From Schleiferia thermophila (GTDB lineage: Bacteria > Bacteroidota > Bacteroidia > Flavobacteriales > Schleiferiaceae), in contig NZ_QPJS01000004.1 in NCBI RefSeq assembly GCF_003337435.1, forward strand, positions 50,520-114,519: a stretch of 64,000 bases of DNA. Direction: 5' to 3'. The notes beneath the pieces were generated by a model that was given only the letters and a program-made list of their open reading frames with translations, had not been told where the DNA came from and did not search any database. Shown piece after piece: positions 26,630 through 35,479 of the stretch. Position numbers and translations under genes: made by a program. Position 1 is the first letter of the stretch. Each line of letters starts with the position of its first letter.

Positions 26630-27667
26630 TTAAGGAGGAGACGTCCGGCCTGCCTGTGTTGATTGTTGCCTTCGGGTCTCTAATGCTTTTTTCACCTGTT
26701 GAAAGACTTGTTCTGTAGTGATGGACTCCATACAGGCATGATCGCCACGAAAGCACTTTTTTTGTCCGAATGCAGAACACGGCCTGCATTCCAGCTCTTT
26801 CTGAACGATAAAGTTTTTTGAAATGCCCAGCGGGCCGAAGCCAATATAGGGATGCGTAGGTCCCCAGATGCTCACAACTGGCAATCCACATAAATAGGCC
26901 AAATGCATGTTGAATGAATCAAGGGCCACAAAAGCATCTAATGAAGTCATCAGTTGAATTTCTTCGGCAAGGCCTTGTATAGCAGGAATTTGGATGTATT
27001 GTGCACTGTCAGGGAAGAGGTTTCTAAAGTTTCTCTTCTCATCCTGGCTACCAAAAACAATGCATTCTATTTGATTTTCGCCCAGCAGGCGGACAAGTTC
27101 GGCAAATTTTGATTCAGACCATTGTTTTACTCGATGTTTGGCATAGGGTGCGATTCCCACCTTAAGGCTTCCTGATGATATTTGATTTCCGGTAGCAACG
27201 TACACGGGCAAATAAATGTCTTGCCAAAGCACCTTTCCCGGCAAAGCATCGAGATATCTATCTACGGTATGAGCGAGAGGGTAGAGTAATTTATTTTTCC
27301 TGCGCGTGAGTTTTCGCTTTTCTGACCTGCCTTTATTAATTCTTGAAATCTGAAAACCCTGAAATCTGAAAAAAGTACTTAGCACGCGGCTACGTAGATT
27401 GTCGTGTAAGTCAGCTACCAGATCAAAATCAAAATAATTGACCAGCTGGTCGGCCAGCATTTTCATTCCATTGAGTCCTTTGTAGTCTTTATTCAGGTCG
27501 GCAGGGAAAAATTCGCATCGCTCAATGGGCTCAAAGAGGGGTTTAAACTGAGGTCTGGAACACACCAGTAACTCATTTTTCTGGTTTGCACTGAGCCACG
27601 CTTTGGCAGCTGCTGCTACCAACGCTACGTCGCCCATCGATGAAAAGCGAATAGCAAGGACTTTCAT
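26630..27667 (-). CDS. Glycosyltransferase family 9 protein (heptosyltransferase-like)
   Basis: 345 residues. The N-terminal KVLAIRFSSMGDVALVAAAA is the GT9 donor-binding start. SIWGPTHPYIGFGPLG and the cysteine cluster CRPCSAFGQKKCF near the C-terminus are characteristic of GT9 ADP-heptose:LPS heptosyltransferases. These act on the cytoplasmic face of the inner membrane in LPS core assembly. The actual sugar and acceptor cannot be read. It is the third gene of a minus-strand cluster, 2 bases after the DUF4254 gene, an arrangement seen widely in Bacteroidota and suggesting a shared LPS role. Confidence 0.9.
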   Translation of the reverse strand: MKVLAIRFSSMGDVALVAAAAKAWLSANQKNELLVCSRPQFKPLFEPIERCEFFPADLNKDYKGLNGMKMLADQLVNYFDFDLVADLHDNLRSRVLSTFFRFQGFQISRINKGRSEKRKLTRRKNKLLYPLAHTVDRYLDALPGKVLWQDIYLPVYVATGNQISSGSLKVGIAPYAKHRVKQWSESKFAELVRLLGENQIECIVFGSQDEKRNFRNLFPDSAQYIQIPAIQGLAEEIQLMTSLDAFVALDSFNMHLAYLCGLPVVSIWGPTHPYIGFGPLGISKNFIVQKELECRPCSAFGQKKCFRGDHACMESITTEQVFQQVKKALETRRQQSTQAGRTSPP

Positions 27668-27669
27668 CG

Positions 27670-28290
27670 CTATTTTTTGGATTTTTGATAGAGTATCGGA
27701 TTGGTAGCCGGGTCGTTGTACATTTTAACAGCCCGATAGACTTTCACAATCCTTTTTCCCTCAGCGATATCTGTAAGCAATTGTTTTATAGCAGTTATCA
27801 AATCTTTTTTTTGAGTATAAAGGAGATTTAACTTTTTGGAACAGTGCTCGATGTGGTCCTCGGCTGCGTCATCTCGGCTGGCCTCCACCTCCATGTGATA
27901 AATTTTCAGAGACAAAATAGATAATCTGTCCAATGCCCATGCGATGCTTTCAGTATTGAGATGTGCATCAGGTCGCGGTTTGATGGTGCTGTAATAATTA
28001 AAATAGAAATCATCTATAAGTTCGACCAGGTCGGTTCGGCCCTGATTGAGTGAATCTATTCGGCGCTTAATAGCAAGGGCTTTTACCGGCTCAATGTCTG
28101 GATCCCGTATGATGTCCTCAAGATGCCACTGAATGCAGTCGATGCTGTTTTTTTTGTACAACAAGTACTCAAAAGTACCTTCTTCATAAGGTATTTCCAC
28201 GGACTGATCCACGTTGTCGGATATATGGTAATCGTCAATACTTTGTTCAAAAATTTGATAGATGAAATCTACATCCGTATGAATCGCCAT
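27670..28290 (-). CDS. DUF4254 domain protein
   Basis: 206 residues, almost all helical, covering the whole DUF4254 family. Features are WHLEDIIRDPDIEPVKALAIKR (in parts: QWHLEDIIRD, IEPVKALAIKRRID), LIDDFYFNYYSTIKPRPDA and a lysine-rich C-terminus. No signal peptide or membrane helix. DUF4254 has no known activity but is repeatedly encoded next to GT9 heptosyltransferases, as here (2 bases before the GT9 gene). Inferred: a cytoplasmic partner in LPS core synthesis. Confidence 0.88.
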   Translation of the reverse strand: MAIHTDVDFIYQIFEQSIDDYHISDNVDQSVEIPYEEGTFEYLLYKKNSIDCIQWHLEDIIRDPDIEPVKALAIKRRIDSLNQGRTDLVELIDDFYFNYYSTIKPRPDAHLNTESIAWALDRLSILSLKIYHMEVEASRDDAAEDHIEHCSKKLNLLYTQKKDLITAIKQLLTDIAEGKRIVKVYRAVKMYNDPATNPILYQKSKK

Positions 28291-28294
28291 ATTC

Positions 28295-29488
28295 TTAATC
28301 TTTTAACTTGTTAACTGCTTCGTGAATTCTAGAAATTGCATCTATTAGGTCGTTTTCTGAAGCTGCATAGGAGATTCTAATGCAATTGCTCGCACCAAAA
28401 GCGTCTCCACTCACCGTGCTTACATGGGCATGGTTGAGCAGATACATACACAGGTCTTCTGTTGTGGATATTTTATTCCCCATATAGTGTTTTCCCAGCA
28501 GTTTCGAAACATCCGGGAATACGTAAAACGCTCCTTTGGGCAGATTGAGTCTGAAACCTGGGATTTCGGAGAGCAGGTCTATCACAATATTTCTACGTCG
28601 GTAAAAAGCTTCGCGCATATATCCGATTTCTGATGGATCGGCTTTTAAGGCCGCTATGGCAGCTCTTTGACTGATGGTGCAGGTGCCACTGGTAAACTGA
28701 CCCTGGAACTTGTCACATGCCTGTGCAATTCTTTTGGGGGCACCTATATAGCCAATGCGCCAGCCCGTCATGGCGTATCCTTTTGAAAGTCCATTTACCG
28801 TGATAACTCGGTCTTTTATTTCCGAAAATGAGGCAAGACTGATGTGTTTTTCCTCAAAGACAATGTGTTCATAAATCTCGTCCGATATGGCATATATATG
28901 TGGATATTTCCTAAGGATTTCGGCTATTTCACTAAGTTCCTCGTAGGTCAAAACCGATCCTGTGGGGTTGCATGGAGAGCTGAATATCAATAGTTTGGTT
29001 CGTGGTGAAATGGCTGCTTCTATCTGGTCGGCCGTTGGCTTAAAGTCTTGCTCAACTCCTGCTTTTACAAAGACAGGAACACCCTCGGCCAACTGCACCA
29101 TCGATGTGTACGACACCCAATATGGAGTGAAAATAATCACTTCATCTCCCGGATTCACTAAGCACATAATGGCATTGATAAGGCTTTGCTTAGCACCGGT
29201 ACTTACCACTATTTCATCGGGGATATACTCCAGATGGTTGTCTCTTTTAAATTTTTCAGAAATAGCCTCACGCAAGTCCAGGTAGCCGGCCACAGGAGAG
29301 TAATGGGAGTAGTTGTCTTCTATAGCTTTTTTAGCTGCTTCTTTTATAAAGTCAGGTGTGTCAAAGTCTGGTTCGCCAAGGCTTAAATTGATTACATGAA
29401 CTCCTTTTGCTTTCAGTTCGCGGCTTTTCCTTGCCATGGCCAGCGTTTGGCTTTCGTTTAGCTCGTTTATTCGCTTTGATAGGGTCAT
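28295..29488 (-). CDS. PLP-dependent aminotransferase, class I (aspartate aminotransferase-like)
   Basis: 397 residues with the class I fold. The PLP lysine is K236 in NGLSKGYAMTGWRIGY. NPTG (174-177), SDEIYE (202-207) and a C-terminal Arg in CIRISYA complete the cofactor and carboxylate sites. This subgroup (bacterial 1-beta type) usually transfers amino groups between aspartate or other amino acids and 2-oxoglutarate in the cytosol. Substrate is not fixed by the motifs. It is the first gene of the minus-strand cluster and precedes the DUF4254 gene by 4 bases. A TATGTTTG -7 box lies 32 bases upstream. Confidence 0.92.
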   Translation of the reverse strand: MTLSKRINELNESQTLAMARKSRELKAKGVHVINLSLGEPDFDTPDFIKEAAKKAIEDNYSHYSPVAGYLDLREAISEKFKRDNHLEYIPDEIVVSTGAKQSLINAIMCLVNPGDEVIIFTPYWVSYTSMVQLAEGVPVFVKAGVEQDFKPTADQIEAAISPRTKLLIFSSPCNPTGSVLTYEELSEIAEILRKYPHIYAISDEIYEHIVFEEKHISLASFSEIKDRVITVNGLSKGYAMTGWRIGYIGAPKRIAQACDKFQGQFTSGTCTISQRAAIAALKADPSEIGYMREAFYRRRNIVIDLLSEIPGFRLNLPKGAFYVFPDVSKLLGKHYMGNKISTTEDLCMYLLNHAHVSTVSGDAFGASNCIRISYAASENDLIDAISRIHEAVNKLKD

Positions 29489-29519
29489 ACAAGAGAGATC
29501 TACAGATTAAATAGGAATG

Positions 29520-29527
29520 CAAACATA
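29520..29527 (-). promoter_or_regulatory. -7 promoter box (TATGTTTG) for the aminotransferase cluster
   Basis: Minus-strand TATGTTTG, 31 bases upstream of the ATG at 29488, matching TAnnTTTG. No -33 element recognised. Confidence 0.5.
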
Positions 29528-29577
29528 TTGATTTGCTTTAATTCTTTGTTTTGAGATGTATGAAAGGGAATTTGATT

Positions 29578-32262
29578 TTAACGGAATAGAGTCACTGAAC
29601 CTTTAAAGTCAAATATTTCGGGCTGGTCATCGTCGGATAAAAACATGACGCTGATCACGTAGAAATATGTTCCGTCAGAACATAATTTATTGGTGAATTG
29701 GTCTTTTCCATCCCAGCCCGCTTCTGAAAATTGAGCTGCATCGGCCTCGTAGACAAGCTGTCCCCAGCGATTGAATATACTGATTTTTCCATCGAGGATA
29801 TCAATCCAACGAATTGGCAAAAAGATGTCATTAGTACCATCTCCATTAGGTGTGAATACATTGGGTAATTTTATATCAGGACAGGAAGGAAGGCAGATAG
29901 GGGCAGAAAGTTTACTTTCCTTTGGTATTTGTTGTGGGTCAAATGGATTTATGGTTACAGCGGTGAATGCATAGCAGCCTGCAAGAGTCATTTTTTCTAA
30001 ACGCAGCGAAGGGGAGGTTATCATGGTCATGGCGGGTTCAACCGGAAAGTCTTCGCTTTTCCGCCTTTTGTAGTACAGATTGTAATACAAGAGGGTCAAA
30101 TCTTGCATGCATAATCCCGTATCATTGAAGGTTAAGGCAAATTCCAATAATCTATTTTCACAGATGTAATCAGCCGTTACGATTGGAGGGCAGGGAAGAG
30201 CTGTGTCAGCAGGGATATCGCAGACAATCTGAGAGCGGTTGATCAGGTGTGTCGGCATATTGCTGCCTGTAAAGTTTCCAATGGTTTTTAGATAATAGCA
30301 ATAGGTAATACCATTTTGAAGGCCTGTATCGAGATAGGTGGGTTCTGTGCTGAAGCCAATCGAGTCAAATAGCTGGGTAACGGGATTTTGACGATAAGCT
30401 ATCAGGGTGTCGTTTGTCCAGGGGCCGTCAAAATCGTAGGCTAATCGGATAGCCCTATTGGAGGGTATGGTTTTCAGAAAGGGCTGCGTAGCTGGATATG
30501 AGCGATTTACTACTGTTTGCGATGGTCCGGACAGGAAATCCACTCTATATCTGTATATGATGCCGGAAGTATTGAGCAAAGTATCCGTGTAGCTGGTATC
30601 GGTCAGAGACGCAAAGTAGGATATTTCAGTGAAGTTGGTTCCGCTGATGCCTTCAGCTCTCATCAGCTTGTAGGAATAGGGGGGAGGATACAGGTTAGTA
30701 TCAAGTTCTTGCGGTCTGATCCATTTGATGTCAATTCGGCCTGTTGTCTCTGATGTTTCTGTTACATCTGCATTGGTAAGGATTGGGCCGGTTCTGGCCA
30801 GCTCACTGCACGCTTCGGCTGAAGCAATGCTTTCAGCGCCGTTTTGGTAATCAGCGACAATTCGGTAGCAATAAATGACTCCCATTTTAGGTACTGTAGT
30901 ATCGGCAAAATAGGTGGTATTGGAGCCCGATGCATACCCTATTTCTTTAAAGCCAGCCGATTCAGGAATACCCGTCTGGCAACTGTCTGGCGAAAAGTCG
31001 GATGTCCCTTCTTTGCGGTAAATTTTAAATCCACGCACTTGATCTGAACAGGAGTATAAATCCCATGAAAGTTCAATTTTTCCCATTGAGCCGACAGCCT
31101 GAAGGTTAGCAGGCGGTGGACCGATAACCAGAATTTCAGTGGTCATGTAAGCCGATAAGGCATTTTCAAATGGAGTTAAGGCCTGGTCAACGGCCCTGAA
31201 GAATACCTGATAAGGCTGCTGCCGTACATGATTGCAGGCTGTTGTCCATCGAAATGTCCTAGTCACCGATGATGAATCAGATGGTGAACCCATCAGTACA
31301 GCTGTAGGAGGTATGATGAAGGGCCCTCCGGTGGCAGTAAGCGTTACATTGCGATGGTCAGGGTCAAACGCTGTAACAGAAAAAGTAAGCGTTTCGCCCG
31401 CAACTACGCAGAATGGACCAACCGGCGGTATAACAGGGGGTTGATTGCTGCATTGTCCCACTGTGATTTGCAGATCCCTGGTCACCTGGCTGATCAGTGC
31501 ATATTGACCGGAAGGAGTCTTTCTGAATTCGGAAATCATGATAGCAAAATTGTACTGTCCTACATTTTTAGGAACGTTCCATTCTAAGTCGCCGGTGAGT
31601 TGATTAATGGTTATGGGGTCTTGTACCAGATTAGGAGCATAAGTAGTCTGAAATTCAATACCCCCTGCTCCCCTGCAGTTGACCAATGTGAATACAAGTG
31701 AATCTCCATCCGGGTCGAATGCCCCCGGATTATGGATATAAGGTTGATTCAGACAGGCATCGTCAATTGGCGGATTGAGCAGTTGGACGGAGTTGTTAGG
31801 ACCGAGTATGGGATTGATTACCAATGTAGTTTGTATGTAAAATGGAACAGAAATACTCCCTGGTATATTGCTCACTCCGCCGTTGCGATTGGGGTCTTCC
31901 ATGCTGATGATGTAAATTCCGGCAGATGGGTAGGTATGGGTACCTCTGTAAATGTTTAGCTTTACGTCGTTGGCATCCACAAGGCTTACTCCCATGCCTA
32001 TACCCGGACCACAGGAAAGCCCCGTTGGTCCGTTTATTCTGTTGAGTACTGAAGTGGTATTATCCCCCCAAGATACAGTGAGACTGCACCGATCGGCAGC
32101 TACACTGGATTCTTTGGTATAGGTGGTAATGGTGACTTCATAGGTAAGGCCAGCTATGTGGCGGTAGGTAATCTCTCCAGCCCTGTTGTGGGTTGCTGAA
32201 AGCCATGCCGGGGTTAACAAACAAAAAAACAGAAAATACCGTATCATCCAGCGTTGAAACAT
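29578..32262 (-). CDS. Surface protein with T9SS type B (gliding-associated) sorting domain
   Basis: 894 residues. The signal peptide ends near LSA (residue 23). The mature start THNRAGEITYRHIAGLTYEV is a conserved N-terminal type seen in many Bacteroidota surface proteins. Fibronectin type III-like modules fill the middle (e.g. LSWDLYSCSDQVRGFKIYRK, IDIKWIRPQELDTN). The C-terminal ~90 residues, from LPNVFTPNGDGTNDIFLPI to the end (FDFKGSVTLFR), are a type B sorting domain of the gliding-motility-associated kind. Inferred: exported by T9SS and attached outside the cell. Monocistronic on the minus strand. A perfect 14-bp palindrome sits in its leader. Confidence 0.92.
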   Translation of the reverse strand: MFQRWMIRYFLFFCLLTPAWLSATHNRAGEITYRHIAGLTYEVTITTYTKESSVAADRCSLTVSWGDNTTSVLNRINGPTGLSCGPGIGMGVSLVDANDVKLNIYRGTHTYPSAGIYIISMEDPNRNGGVSNIPGSISVPFYIQTTLVINPILGPNNSVQLLNPPIDDACLNQPYIHNPGAFDPDGDSLVFTLVNCRGAGGIEFQTTYAPNLVQDPITINQLTGDLEWNVPKNVGQYNFAIMISEFRKTPSGQYALISQVTRDLQITVGQCSNQPPVIPPVGPFCVVAGETLTFSVTAFDPDHRNVTLTATGGPFIIPPTAVLMGSPSDSSSVTRTFRWTTACNHVRQQPYQVFFRAVDQALTPFENALSAYMTTEILVIGPPPANLQAVGSMGKIELSWDLYSCSDQVRGFKIYRKEGTSDFSPDSCQTGIPESAGFKEIGYASGSNTTYFADTTVPKMGVIYCYRIVADYQNGAESIASAEACSELARTGPILTNADVTETSETTGRIDIKWIRPQELDTNLYPPPYSYKLMRAEGISGTNFTEISYFASLTDTSYTDTLLNTSGIIYRYRVDFLSGPSQTVVNRSYPATQPFLKTIPSNRAIRLAYDFDGPWTNDTLIAYRQNPVTQLFDSIGFSTEPTYLDTGLQNGITYCYYLKTIGNFTGSNMPTHLINRSQIVCDIPADTALPCPPIVTADYICENRLLEFALTFNDTGLCMQDLTLLYYNLYYKRRKSEDFPVEPAMTMITSPSLRLEKMTLAGCYAFTAVTINPFDPQQIPKESKLSAPICLPSCPDIKLPNVFTPNGDGTNDIFLPIRWIDILDGKISIFNRWGQLVYEADAAQFSEAGWDGKDQFTNKLCSDGTYFYVISVMFLSDDDQPEIFDFKGSVTLFR

Positions 32263-32265
32263 GTC

Positions 32266-32279
32266 ACTAATATATTAGT
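32266..32279. promoter_or_regulatory. 14-bp palindrome ACTAATATATTAGT next to the start of the 29578 gene
   Basis: A perfect inverted repeat beginning 4 bases upstream of the ATG at 32262. The position would let a protein bound to DNA, or a small hairpin in the mRNA, affect initiation. The AT-rich composition makes chance plausible. Confidence 0.25.
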
Positions 32280-32533
32280 AAAACACCAAATCGGAAATAC
32301 TTGATTATGCAGTTTCGGCAAATGTGAACTCCGGTTTGCCAGAAGGCAGTTATTTTCAATCGATGCTGTGAAAATCCTTTTCAGTAGAATTCAAAACAAA
32401 CATCAAGAAAAGGAATTTACTATTTTCCGTTAACGCTGATGGGTAAGAAAATAGCTCTTTTACCGGGGGTATGTATTGGATGTGTTCTTTTTTAAACGTT
32501 AAAATATTATGATAGCAGGATTGCGTCGGAACA

Positions 32534-34609
32534 TTACAGTTTCAATCTGCACTGCACCCTAATATCTGAGGCTATGTTCCCATCTATTTGCTGGAGTCCG
32601 GAACTGATTATATATCTGTCAGTAAATCTCGTAATGGCATATCTGACCCAAAAGGTCAGACGTTTATAAGAATATTCTGCCATGACATAGGACCTCGTAC
32701 CTCTATCGTATAGGGCCGGGACTGAAAAAGAGTAGAGGACGTCGTTTTCAAAGGCATAAATCCGACTATCGAAGTCATCTGTATCGTACACGCTGAGCCG
32801 ATAGGTTATTTTCAGAGGAGTTTTTGGCAAGGAAAAACGAATATCCTGAAATACCAACCAGCCCCTGCTGAGCCCTTTGTGCGATTCTGCCCTCGAAAAT
32901 TCTATTCTGGAGGCCAGATGGATTCTATTATTTGGAAAAATGTTTTGGTGCCATCGCATGATATATCTTTTTTGTTCGGCTAAAGGTCGAATTACGGTTT
33001 CGTCAGGTCCATTGATTTGATTGACTTCTTCTCTCAGGCGCAGGTAGAAGTTGTACCGACGGCTCAAGAAATATTCCCCTTGAATAAATACATCTCTTCC
33101 TGTAGTTGGAAGACTGGCTGAGAACCTAGGCCAGTCAAATTGATAAAGGTCTGCGTAAGCATTGATAAAAAGCCTCGGAGCAGCTTCCCAGCGAAAACCT
33201 GTGTAAAATCCTCTTTCCGCATCATTTCCTGTACTTTCTGCAAAAGGAGCATGAAAGATAGCAGAGTATTCTTTTTGAAAGTGCCTGTAAAACAATACAT
33301 AGGTCAGTTTGCTTCCGGCGCTTACATAAGCTCCGTGGGTCATAGCCAGGCCACCTGCCTGGTTGATGGCCATCTCTCCAAACAGCTGAATTGAAGGCAA
33401 TAATACCTGGTAGTCGAGAGAAGCATTCCAGATGTTTCTTCCTTGAATGTTAAATTGTTGGTACAATGGGGTGGGGGAGGCTAAAGGGGGATCAAAGCGA
33501 TGCTGTACAGCTGTGGCCCCAATCCTGAAAAATCCAAAATCACCAGTTGCATGTGCACCAACGCTTTCCATCGAAAGGGTTTTTCTTGCTGCTCGTTCGG
33601 TAGGTGTTCTATGAAGACCAGTAAGCCTGAGGGACCCACCTTCTACTATCGTTTCACCTGTATCTTCATCGATGATGGTTTCGCTGAGGGCTGATGACAT
33701 TCTTTTCAGAGAGTAAAAGGCTGATAGATCTATGTTTTTAAAAGTGTAAGTCAAAGCACCACCTCTGAAAAATCGATTTTCGTCAAGACCGTTATAGGGA
33801 ATAAAACCTCTTCCGAAGCGCTGCACATTGAGCACAGATGGTGACTTTCTAAAGGCAAGTGAGCTCCAAAGGACCAGGCCCTGGCCAAACTGGGCTTGAT
33901 AGTCTCCAATAATCAATGACTTGAGGCGCTTTTTACCCATCAGGGCTATGTGCCCGCTGTAGAAATCAAAACCCCTTTGTCCTGCCTCCCAAAGTATAGG
34001 CTCTCCGGGGTCTTTTTCACCAGTGAATCCAAAACTTAGCTGATTTCCGAACGTGTATCGGTGTCTGATAAATACGCGGCTCGGGTCACCTAAATAGTAG
34101 CTACCAATAGTGGTGTCTCCGGCTCTTACCTGTCTTCGAAGCAAATATCCTCGACGTTCTTCAAGTCCCAACTGTACCCGCATCACGGTAAGGTGTCGTC
34201 CGCGTGTCAGCATTTCCTTTAAGCTGAATTTCCGGGGCTCGACTTCACCCAAATAAGTAAATGTTTCAAGTTTTTTGATGACCGACTCGTCAAAGCCATT
34301 CAGATACCCAAGCTCGTAAAATGTGACTATTCTACCATATTTTCTTCTGTGCTCCAAAAGATTGAATATCTGAAACGCATTTAAAAATCCAAGCTGTGAA
34401 AGCAATTCCTTTCCCGCTGTGTTGAGGTTAATCTTATGATCTCTGAAATAGTCCAGATTTTCAGCCCATTGAATGACATCAGCATCCTCTCCCGCCACTT
34501 CGGTAATCGCTTCCACTTCTTGTTCCAACTCATTGAGTTCAATCTGTCCGCTGGCTATAAACCAGCAAAATAGGATGCAAAAACCGGTGATAAGTACTTT
34601 ATTTACCAT
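32534..34609 (-). CDS. Outer-membrane barrel protein with N-terminal helix-hairpin-helix domain
   Basis: 691 residues. A signal peptide ends near ASGQ (residue 22). Residues about 55-120 (INLNTAGKELLSQLGFLNAFQI, shown as INLNTAGKELLSQLGFLN; then YELGYLNGFDESVIKKLE) form a ComEA-like helix-hairpin-helix pair. The remaining ~550 residues are aromatic, alternating beta strands typical of an outer-membrane barrel (e.g. IIGDYQAQFGQGLVLWSSLAF). Such proteins are common and uncharacterised in Bacteroidota. The helix-hairpin-helix motif binds DNA in ComEA, so a role in DNA uptake is conceivable but unproven. It overlaps the 3' end of the PorV-like gene by 7 bases, so they are translationally coupled. 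Confidence 0.8.
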   Translation of the reverse strand: MVNKVLITGFCILFCWFIASGQIELNELEQEVEAITEVAGEDADVIQWAENLDYFRDHKINLNTAGKELLSQLGFLNAFQIFNLLEHRRKYGRIVTFYELGYLNGFDESVIKKLETFTYLGEVEPRKFSLKEMLTRGRHLTVMRVQLGLEERRGYLLRRQVRAGDTTIGSYYLGDPSRVFIRHRYTFGNQLSFGFTGEKDPGEPILWEAGQRGFDFYSGHIALMGKKRLKSLIIGDYQAQFGQGLVLWSSLAFRKSPSVLNVQRFGRGFIPYNGLDENRFFRGGALTYTFKNIDLSAFYSLKRMSSALSETIIDEDTGETIVEGGSLRLTGLHRTPTERAARKTLSMESVGAHATGDFGFFRIGATAVQHRFDPPLASPTPLYQQFNIQGRNIWNASLDYQVLLPSIQLFGEMAINQAGGLAMTHGAYVSAGSKLTYVLFYRHFQKEYSAIFHAPFAESTGNDAERGFYTGFRWEAAPRLFINAYADLYQFDWPRFSASLPTTGRDVFIQGEYFLSRRYNFYLRLREEVNQINGPDETVIRPLAEQKRYIMRWHQNIFPNNRIHLASRIEFSRAESHKGLSRGWLVFQDIRFSLPKTPLKITYRLSVYDTDDFDSRIYAFENDVLYSFSVPALYDRGTRSYVMAEYSYKRLTFWVRYAITRFTDRYIISSGLQQIDGNIASDIRVQCRLKL

Positions 34610-35433
34610 AAATAGGATACATCAGCACCTGAAATTCCACCCGGGAGTGCTACATGCACAAATGCCAGATTGACCCGCAGGGTTTTGTATCCCCAACCCA
34701 GCCCAAGGCTGAAGGCCGAGTTTGTGTGTGAGTAACCAGTCCTGAGCCAAAGATGCTTTTTCCAACCCCATTCTATTCCAGTTTTAAATTGCGCTGGCAG
34801 AAGCTCAAATTTTGAAATTTCAGCGAACAAAAACAGCTGCTCTCCAGCTGTGTACCTTGTACCAAATGAAGCACCTACCGGCATATAATCGTTGTATTCT
34901 TTTATTCGGCTGATTTGAAAAGGATTGTGAATTACAATGCCAAAGCTAAGCCTTTGATTAAGCGAAAAGAAACTACCCAGGTCTGCTATCGGCTGGAGAT
35001 AATGACCTCGTTCAGCCAGGAAATAATGAATCAATCCCGTTCGGACGCCTACGGACAATAATTCTGATAAAGGAAGTCCATAACCCACTAAGAAGTGATT
35101 CTCAGAAAATCCTTCAATTCCCATGGAGCCAATGCCAAAGGAGAGAATGCTTGTCCGATTGATTCTTTGTACTACGCCTAAATGATAAACATTTAAGTCG
35201 GAAATTCCAAACCTGTTTTGCACCGAAAGGCCAATCGATGACCCTTCTATGTCTTGTCCTGCAGCCGGGTTATTAAAGGCCGTAAAGGCATCCCCGAAAA
35301 CAGTATAAATCCCCCCAACTCCTAAAGCCCGCATACCAACAGCTGTTCCAAGGGGCTGCCCTTGCATAGGCGGAATGGGAATCAGTGATGAAACAACTAC
35401 CAGCAATACTTTTGAAAAAAAAACCTTGTGCAA
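34603..35433 (-). CDS. PorV/PorQ-like outer-membrane beta-barrel protein
   Basis: 276 residues with a signal peptide (VLLVVVSSLIPIPPMQGQ). GMRALGVGGIYTVFGDAFTAFNNPAA is the start typical of the FadL-related PorV/PorQ group (here given in parts: RALGVGGIYTVFGD and AFNNPAA). The rest is alternating strands ending LPGGISGADVSYLW. PorV shuttles and anchors T9SS cargo; many paralogues exist with unknown roles, and this one cannot be placed with certainty. It is the first gene of a two-gene minus-strand unit with the helix-hairpin-helix barrel protein and is divergent, by 46 bases, from the sensor kinase gene. Confidence 0.75.
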   Translation of the reverse strand: MHKVFFSKVLLVVVSSLIPIPPMQGQPLGTAVGMRALGVGGIYTVFGDAFTAFNNPAAGQDIEGSSIGLSVQNRFGISDLNVYHLGVVQRINRTSILSFGIGSMGIEGFSENHFLVGYGLPLSELLSVGVRTGLIHYFLAERGHYLQPIADLGSFFSLNQRLSFGIVIHNPFQISRIKEYNDYMPVGASFGTRYTAGEQLFLFAEISKFELLPAQFKTGIEWGWKKHLWLRTGYSHTNSAFSLGLGWGYKTLRVNLAFVHVALPGGISGADVSYLW

Positions 35434-35479
35434 TGGGGTAAATTATTTGCTGCAATAATATTATACTAAAAGTAATTAA

